Source of the DNA: Congeria kusceri
Taxonomy: Eukaryota; Mollusca; Bivalvia; Myida; Dreissenidae
Length of the DNA: 64,000 bases
Assembly (NCBI GenBank): GCA_027627225.1
Contig: JAPFQT010000359.1
Span: forward strand, 62,001 to 126,000
Direction: 5' to 3'
Numbering within the stretch: the stretch's first letter is position 1; each line of letters opens with the position of its first letter. Of the stretch, positions 56,395 through 64,000 are shown one piece after another. Under the pieces are notes generated by a model. That model searched no databases, was not told where the DNA came from, and saw only the letters and a list, made by a program, of their open reading frames with translations. A program made the translations under genes and the position numbers.

Positions 56395-57757
56395 AAAGAA
56401 AGATAAGTGCCCTAAAAATAGCAAACATGTACAAGATCTTGCAGTTTCAGATAAAGATTTTTAAATTTCATTTTGCTATTTAAGTCTATATAAATAATGT
56501 GACCCCCCCCCCCCCGGGGGAGTGGCCAGTTTGGACCCCAGGGGCATGATTAAAACAATCTTTGTAGAGGACCAGTATACAATGTTAAATACCGAATATA
56601 AAACCACTGGGCCTTGGGGTTTTGCTATTCAGTCTATATAAACAATGTGACGCCAGGGGCATCATTACAACAATCTTTGTATAGGACCACTATGCAATTT
56701 TACATACCAAATATGAAAATATTGGGTCTTGTGGTTTCAGAGGAGATTTTTACTGTGACACCCGGGGCGTGGCCAATTTTGACCCCAGGAGCATCATTTG
56801 AACACTCTTTGTAGAGAACCACTATACAATATTACATACTAAATATGAAACCTCTGGGACTTGATCTTTCAGAGAAGAAGATTTGGGTCTTGTGGTTTCA
56901 GAGGAGAATTTTAAAGTCATTTTGCTATTTTAGTCTATATAAACACTGTGATCCCGGGGCATGACAGATTTGACCCCAGGGGCATCATTTGAACAAGCTT
57001 TGTAGAGGACCACTATACAATATTACATACTATTACATACCATATATGAAAATACTAATCCTTGCAGTTTCAGAGAAGATTTTTATAGTCATTTTGCAAT
57101 TTACGTCTATAAATCATGTGACTACCGGGACTTGGCCCATTTTGACCCCAGGAGCATAAATTGAACAATATTTGTACAGGACCACTATAGGATGTTACAT
57201 ACCAAATATGAAACCTCTGGGCATTGCGGTTTCAGAGATTTTTAAATACATTTTGCTATTTAAGTTTATATAAACCATGTGGGCCCCGGGGCGTGGCCAG
57301 TTTTGACCCCAGGGGCATAATTTTAACATTCTTTGTAGAGGACCACTATAGGATGTTACATACCAAATATGTACCTCTGGGCCTTATGGTTTCAGAGGAG
57401 AAGATTTTTAAAGTCATTTTGCTATAAATTCTATATAAACCATGTGACCCCCGGGACGTGGCCCGTTTTGACCCCAGGGGCATAATTTGAACAATCTTTG
57501 TAGAGGACCACTATAGGATGTTACATACCAAATATGAAACCTCTGGGCCTTATGGTTTCAGAGCAGAAGATTTTCCAAGTTTACATTTTTTAAATCTATT
57601 TTTAGCTCTGGTGACCTACATACGCAGCAGACCTAACGATTTGAACAACTTTGAAAGTGGTTTATGAGGAGTTGTTGTTTGAATGAAAAGTTGATGACGG
57701 AGGGACACACGCACGGACGCACGCACGGACAGGTGATCACAATGCTCACTTTGTGCT
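56395..57757 (+). mobile_element. Hairpin-ended array element, family A (copy 3, eroded)
   Basis: Seven or more monomers carry gaccccaggggcataatttg-type and gaggaccactata-type text with many deletions. Both ends are damaged: the head is absent, and the terminal hairpin is reduced to caatgctcactttgtgctca near 57741-57760. It is the oldest-looking copy of the family here. Confidence 0.7.
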
Positions 57758-57864
57758 CAGAAGAAAAAATGGCTTTTTACAGGGATTACTTTCATAGCTG
57801 ATTATTCAATCTTGTATTATTGTAAATATGAGTTTTCAGAAATTTGGGAATATCATTACAAGTA

Positions 57865-58490
57865 GAAACAAGAGATGTCTGTAAAACAGTTATGGTTAAA
57901 ACACTTAAAAAGGCTAACTTTAGATAATCAAGGGCCATAAACTCCACAGTTACTGGGAAGATTTGGTTGATTATTAAACTTAACCGAGATAATACGCCCA
58001 CAAAGATTTCCAAGTTTGGTGAAGATCGGCTATGAACTGTTGGACTAAGAGGCTAAAAATGCCAATTTTAGATAATTCAAGGGCCATAACTCCACAATTC
58101 CTGGGGCGATTTGGCTGATTATTAATATTAGTAATGAGGTTTCCCATAAAGTTTCACATAATTCTGGCCAGTAGTTGCGTTTAAATAGACAAGAGTTGAG
58201 CACTAAATGCTTATTTCAGAAACCTTAGTCCCATAAATCTGAGAAAAATCATTGAAGCGGAAGGCCCTGGTTCAGTGCACACATCCTTTTGGTTATGAAG
58301 CTTCTTATAAAGTTTCATTGAAATCGGACCAGTAGTTGAGTAGAAATAGACTGGACAAGAATGCTTATTTCAGAAATCTTCAAAGTCCCATAACTTCGAG
58401 AAAAATCATTGAGGCGGAACATCTTGGTTCAGTACACACATCCTCATGGTAATGAAGCTTGCCATGAAGTTAGAGACAGACAGATAGATG
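57865..58490 (+). mobile_element. Array element H7
   Basis: Repeated blocks are taaaaaggctaactttagat, aagggccataaactccacag and gtttcattgaaatcggacca. They occur in two to four diverged copies and end with gacagacagatagatggaca. No hairpin or inverted ends could be defined. Confidence 0.5.
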
Positions 58491-59687
58491 GACAAAGTGG
58501 CGACTATATGCAACCCCCCCCACCCCAAAAACAACATTTCACAACAAGTTATTTTATTATATAACCAGTGGTCACCCATCAAAATGTGTGGTAGTAGCAA
58601 ATATATCTTAACGAAATGTAAATAAGATACCGTTAAGTGCATGGACACCATTGATAAACTTTGCATAGCGTAGTAGTTTTGATTTGAAGAGCACAAATGT
58701 GTAGGTGCAAGTTTGATCATTATTTTTGTATTTACATTTTTCTTAATAATTCCATCAATATATTGTTAATTATTCAAAAATATATCCGATAAAAATAAGA
58801 AATTGTGTAGTTTTGATATATGACCATATGCATACGAAATACCATCAATATCACCCTTTAATGTGGGACGCACATCATCCTAACACACAAACACTTTGCA
58901 TCAGTAATTTGACCTCCAGAATGTTCTCAATAATTGTTCCTGATAAGGCATAGACATCATGTGATTACAATTCAACCTTGACACTCAATGTCAGGTGATG
59001 TAATGTCACGGAAGCATTCAGTGATGTGATAAGAGAGTGGAAAATACCAGTGTGCACTGAAATACAACCCCGCTTAACTACCACAACCAGTTTAAGACCG
59101 TCCCACAATAAACGAACAGTTTTTAAAAGACTGGATTGTATTGATATACTTTTCAGTGGCCGCAAACCCTGATAATACTGGCACCTCACTATTTCGTATA
59201 ACAACCAGTAATCCCAGACCGCAAATACAGAACAACACTTAATATCACCCCTTTATTTTAACCCAGGGTTTCAGCTAGTGTCATTTTGGTCGGTCATAGT
59301 TTCCAACATCAATTAACAACAAAGTTACCCGACCCGCAAAAACCCAACCCAAAGGAAGATACCCGACCCGACTCGATCAAAATTTGCTACCCGTTGCATC
59401 CCTACATATAAACATATCCATAAGTCTTAATAACTTAATTTGTATTCAGTGATACAACAAATGAAACAATTGTGTATCATTTTCAATAAAAGACAGAGAA
59501 ATATATCAATTTGGTGATTTTCAATGCCACAGCAATAATAAGACCACTCATCGTCCACTTTTATTAAGACCTCTACTTATTAGCGGGCTATTACTATATG
59601 TGAATGAACTGATCATTTTTAGTGCATACATGGGTTTCAATATTCAACAAACCTTGGGTGCAGTTTGGCTGCAAAGCACTAGTCACA
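58491..59687. other. Stretch without a recognised gene
   Basis: Unique-looking DNA with a C-rich run near 58517. Open frames at 58406-58720 and 58965-59204 (minus) have no recognisable domain. Nothing supports an exon. Confidence 0.35.
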
Positions 59688-59766
59688 GGGCGGTCCTTCA
59701 AATCACAAGGGGGTCCTTCAAATCACAGAGGGGTCCTTCAAATCACAATGGGGGTCCTTGAAAGTT
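59688..59766. repeat. 20-22-bp tandem repeat, four copies
   Basis: Four units of ggtccttcaaatcacaaggg type occur with small length changes (gggcggtccttcaaatcaca; gagggg; atgggggtccttgaaag). Confidence 0.85.
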
Positions 59767-60052
59767 CCCATCACAGGTAATGTGCCTTCATACTGCAGTA
59801 TAACATATAAACAAATTGTAAATTTCACTCCAAAAACTTGTGCTACATATAAAATTACAAACTTCATAGTTCAACTGCAATAAATGATACACTATAGAAG
59901 CTGTAGAATTCAAGACACTGATTCTTCTATAGGGCTGCAACGAGCTGAATTTACTACCAGCTGAATTACCCCAGATACCCAGGTACCCGAAATGGTTAAT
60001 TCCCTTGAACAGAAAATTAATCCAGTTACCAGCTGTTGCGCCAAAAAACATA

Positions 60053-60609
60053 CTGTAAACTCCGCTTATAACGATATTGAGTGGACCATAGAATTTATAT
60101 CACTATATCTAAATATCGTTACATTCGTAAATAACCAAGAGCATGGACATACAAGTATATTACAGAGACGCAACACTGATCATTTTAAATATATACATTA
60201 CATTTAGAACTATGTAAAATGGAAATAAAATACATCAAGACATGCAATCAGTTTATGGCAATTTAAAACATAAATATTCCAGATAAAATCACCACAATGA
60301 TTTCTTTTTTCACGGCATGTGTACGAATATATAACGTGACGTCATTAAAATACTGCCAGAAGCAACCGATGGTCATTGTATAGATATCAAACCCTCATAG
60401 GATCAATCACACCAAAAGCCAATTAGTATTGATTATCACAATACTTTTTATTCAGAGCACTGTTATACCCTAACATTGTTACAAACCATATTGTTACAAC
60501 AAATGTTAAATAAAATGAAAAATATAGAGATCCGGCCGGGACCTTGGACTCAGCATCGTTACATGCGATATATCATTATAAGAGTTATCATTACAATTGG
60601 AGTTTACTG
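60053..60609. mobile_element. 557-bp Tc1/mariner- or pogo-like MITE
   Basis: The left end is CTGTAAACTCCGCTTATAAC, and the reversed right end is CAGTAAACTCCAATTGTAAT. TA flanks both ends (60051-60052 and 60610-60611). A second inner pair of ataacgata- and atcgttac-type words is inverted. There is no transposase. The frame at 59992-60207 crosses the border and is a shadow. Confidence 0.75.
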
Positions 60610-60611
60610 TA

Positions 60612-61404
60612 TTTAACTGGTGTTTGAAACTCTTATTGTTAAACTATGAATTAACTTTACATATTTGACAAGGTATACACTGTTTAGTCCAAAGATTTTA
60701 TTGTACATCACCACAATTTTATATATATACTGATGGGACTGAAAACTTAAATCATTATTAGAATATTTGTTTATGTATCAAATATCTTCAAATATTTTAT
60801 TTGAAAAATATAGGAATTCAGTCTGAATAATTATGAAAGTGGTGAATTCCCTTTAAATTCATTTTTATGCAATACTGAATCATGAATATGTACCAATTAG
60901 TAATGCCCATTTTTGTTTTGGTTTTCTTATCCACCGACTGACCCACATATAGGCATAGCCACACTCTAGATATCGGTCATGTAACATTCCTAATCTAACA
61001 CATTTCCAACACTGATGTCAAGGTGAATACATTCAGCATTATCTGTGCAAATCAACAGGTTACAATCACATGCTAGACCACATCCCAAGGTTAGCAATAG
61101 TTCTGTGTCTCATTGGCATTTTAAGATTTCAGTCCAGAATTACTCTCCACCCTTAGCTAGTTGTTTCTAGTTAGGCGGTAGATCTTATCTTACACATAAC
61201 ACGGCTGGGATCATATTTTTCTGGGAAATCAATCAGTCCTGCAGCCCACTAGTGCAAAATGTATCAAAATTATGTCCTGCAGCCAACTAGTGCTATCAGA
61301 ATTATGCTTGCAAAAATGTGCATTATGAATAATTATAAGCAATGTTTTTAGACCTTCAAAATCCATCATTTAAATTTTCATTTCACATATGATATGAATT
61401 TAAC
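60612..61404. other. Stretch without a recognised gene
   Basis: AT-rich DNA. It holds the second copy of the dispersed repeat described at 45920-46060 (60955-61090) and a short direct repeat gtcctgcagccaactagtgc / agtcctgcagcccactagtgc (near 61236 and 61273). Confidence 0.4.
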
Positions 61405-61756
61405 TTAGGCGTAAAAAAATATGTTTGTTTCAGGTTACATGCTCAAAAACATTAGGGTAGGTAGGTCAGGATTTATTTTTTATTTTTATTTTTTTCTCTT
61501 GGTAAATGGTCAACTTGAAGATTCTAAAACTGATTAAATATTCAAAACATATCAGTAATATCTTTAAACATTGTTTATAAGTGGATACTATCAAAACAAA
61601 ACACATTGTATTTATCCCAAAACACATTTAATTATTGAAAAAGGTAAATAAAACAAAAATCAATCTGACAAACCCAATAAAATGTTCTAGGGTCAGGGCA
61701 TTTTTTTAGGGTAGGTCGGGTAACCTGAAACAAACATTTTTTTTTTTACACCTTAA
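61405..61756. mobile_element. 352-bp MITE, about 33-bp inverted ends
   Basis: The left end is TTAGGCGTAAAAAAATATGT, then TTGTTTCAGGTTAC. The reversed right end is TTAAGGTGTAAAAAAAAAAA, then TGTTTGTTTCAGGTTAC. Both are followed by agggtaggt words a short distance in. The target duplication may be TTAA, but the left border is ambiguous. Confidence 0.75.
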
Positions 61757-62174
61757 TAACAAATACAATTCAATGCAATACAAAATGTCTGTTATTATTA
61801 ACTGTGCAACTGAAAATGTATATTTATTTAAATGTATATTAAACGAGTTTAACAAAAAATAAAAATACAATGCAATAACAAATGTCTGTTCAAATTAACT
61901 GTAACTGGGGATGGGAACAAGGATGTTTATTTAGCTCTGTATTTTATTTTTTTTTTCCATTAAATTGTTCCACAAATGACTGACCAAGGGAGATAACTGA
62001 CAAAAAAACAACCCCACTCGTGGTAACAATTGTCTTTCTCTCTCTAAGATACATTCTGCTAGTAAATTATGTTAGGTTATGTTGCTTTAGACATGTTTCT
62101 GTGTTCGAACTAATGCAAATAGAGACAACTGTGTAACTAACTTAATAGTCAAGTTTGTTTACCTGAAATTCTAT

Positions 62175-63425
62175 CAGGGCTTTCCTTAGACTTTGAATTT
62201 CAAGAGTCAATGACTCTTGGGGTCAAATTTTCATGAGTCAAAATCAAATTCGCCAAGAGTCAGATATAAACCTTCAAGAGTTGATGCTTTGTGGGTAGTT
62301 TCTATTTGTTTTCCTTCGTTTTATTATTATTTGTATTAATTTATTATTTTTATTTTATAATTTAATAATATTATTTTAATTTATTAATTATTCTTTTTTA
62401 TTAAATTATTATTATTTTCCTTATAATTTATTTAACATTATTTTCTTCTTATTTATTATTGTTATATTATTATTATTATTTATATTATTATTCTTTATTA
62501 TTAGTAGTATTATTTATTATTAATATTTATTATTATTATTTATATTTATTATTATTATTTATTATAATTATTAAGACGATTTTAGCATATTCTTTACATA
62601 CTAAAAACTCCACTTTTTTTTATAGAAATCGCATATCCTGTACAACAATAAAACATGGGCTTTCCTTCCTTAAAAAATATAGATCAACGTAGTTACGGTC
62701 CGCAAATATTTTTTACTGTTACGAAGTATAGCAATACACTGCAATAAAATATTTATTCAAATGCTAAAGATCGCAAAGTTTTTGCACTTCGAAAGTTTTA
62801 TACAAAAAGAAAAGATGTCAAAGTTCTTGCACTAGGAAGTTTTTATTCCCAGGTGACATGTATATATTTGGTAAAGCAAATGGTCGATACACGCACGTTT
62901 TCCAATGTGTTTATGACACTCGAACACTAAAATTGGATGGTGGATATTTCGGATATAAGAAAAAATGTAAAAGTCAGAATTTTCGCTGAAATTGGATTCC
63001 AAACTTTGGAAATATATTAATAATTTTACCCGAAATATAAAAGAAAGTAATTTAAAACAATGCCTTTATATTTAGGAACTAAACTAAATGTGGATATTAT
63101 CAACAACGGAAGCGGTGTGTAAATTGAGTTTTAAATGTTAAATGGTCGGGAATAAACATACTCTAACAGACTCTATTGGAAGCGTATATAACTATGCATT
63201 TTAATTGATCAATATAGATTTTTATGAGCGACAAAACTCGGCCTTTGACCTCGCTGTTCGACTGATTGGGATATTCAGCCAGCCGAGTTATACTGTATGA
63301 CGCAAGTCCGGAAATTGCCCCGAGTCAAAGGTGACGCATGAAGTAATTACTTCGCGAGTCAAACAAGCATATTTTGAATTGACCACGCGTCAAAACCCGG
63401 GAGCTCGGGTCAAAGGAAAGCCCTG
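62175..63425. mobile_element. 1251-bp DNA transposon, 17-bp inverted ends
   Basis: The ends are CAGGGCTTTCCTTAGAC on the left and, reversed, CAGGGCTTTCCTTTGAC on the right. The flanks tctat (62170-62174 and 63426-63430) are identical. The subterminal regions are rich in GAGTCA words, including a 17-bp palindrome aagagtcaatgactctt at 62202-62218. The interior carries an ATT-repeat expansion. The ends resemble hAT-type CAGGG termini, but the 5-bp flank does not fit the usual 8 bp. No transposase is seen. Confidence 0.8.
62310..62575. repeat. ATT/TTA trinucleotide-rich region
   Basis: A long imperfect run of TTA and ATT units lies inside the transposon at 62175-63425. The tyrosine- and leucine-rich frame at 62459-62692 comes entirely from it. 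Confidence 0.9.
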
Positions 63426-63430
63426 TCTAT

Positions 63431-64000
63431 CAATCTATTTGTCGGTAGGTAATGAAGCCGATTTATGTTTAGTGAATACCATATTTTAGCAAATGTCATT
63501 CGGCTCAAGTCATCCAGCATTTAAACACTACTCCTGCTGAAAAACTTCTTATAACAATTAAAACCAAATAAAGCAACGGAAATTAATTGTGCATTTATTT
63601 TCATATAAATTTGTTGAAATAACTAATTTGATATTGAAACTTGGGCTGAAACATCCTGCGTTCCTTATCTGTTTGCACAACAAGCGAGGCCCAAAATGGG
63701 ATACATAAAACATGGTCATTTTCACATTGACAGTAGCAGTTTCCGCACATATTTTTTAAACAGCATAATTTTTACGAAAATTATGTATAACTTAATTAAT
63801 GTCTATTAGATTATCTATTGACAATCAAAAGGTATTTTTATTTCATAATAATAGCAATTAATCAAATAATTTTAATATACATGTAAATAAAATGCATAGC
63901 AGTTAAAAACACAAAGTTTAGAAATGTCCGGATAATACTACTGCCCCACATAATACTCGCCTACCAGCAATGTAATAGTTTTCAGTACTCACATGTTTTT
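63431..64000. other. Stretch without a recognised gene
   Basis: AT-rich DNA to the end of the window. No open frame, inverted end or known repeat is recognised. Confidence 0.4.

Noticed and set aside
62459..62692. Tyrosine- and leucine-rich frame
   Set aside because: Translation of an ATT/TTA repeat inside a transposon.

Overview
The window is animal nuclear DNA: AT-rich, with spliced genes, very long introns and intergenic space, and a dense load of tandem arrays, tRNA-derived SINEs and non-autonomous DNA transposons. Several dispersed repeats look like those of heterodont bivalves: elements with internal 115-175 bp monomers that end in a hairpin followed by TAAAA, and a palindromic repeat with a CCCGGATTAGCCTGTsCGG-type core. 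I suspect a clam- or mussel-like bivalve, possibly Dreissena, from memory of such repeats and without a search. No bacterial operon, CRISPR array, rRNA gene or virus is visible.

Only one gene can be reconstructed with confidence. It is a minus-strand, three-exon gene (coding span 28808 down to 23841) for a 565-residue RING-less TRIM-like protein: two B-boxes, a coiled coil and an NHL-type beta-propeller. Both introns have GT/AG ends, the phases match, and the last zinc ligand of B-box 2 is only supplied after splicing. Two more minus-strand exon candidates (1333-1425 and 31657-31740) are plausible but unidentified. Two other coding-like stretches are weaker.

Layout. 1-5.7 kb: low-complexity DNA, small duplications, two SINEs and tRNA-like sequences. 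5.76-10.9 kb: nearly continuous tandem repeats (25-bp unit x42, 48-bp unit x26, then an array of about 138 bp units). 14.6-17.05 kb: a three-level nest (older repeat, pogo-like transposon, hairpin-ended array element). 18.8-23.3 kb: two more array elements, one carrying a 447-bp MITE with a perfect 6-bp target duplication. 23.6-28.8 kb: the TRIM-like gene, with mobile elements in intron 1. 29-37 kb: array elements and SINEs. 37.8-39.2 kb: another array element. 39.6-42.4 kb: a large imperfect palindrome. 42.7-46.6 kb: array fragments, a SINE with a 13-bp target duplication and a pogo-like MITE. 46.9-51.1 kb: two candidate DNA transposons defined by inverted ends, one inside the other. 51.6-64 kb: more array elements and four MITE-like or transposon-like elements with recognisable inverted ends.

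The genes do not form a pathway. The window is best read as one immune- or ubiquitin-type TRIM-like gene embedded in transposon-built DNA. The hairpin-ended array elements resemble Helentron-associated elements such as the bivalve pearl elements. That assignment is by structure and memory, not by a search.
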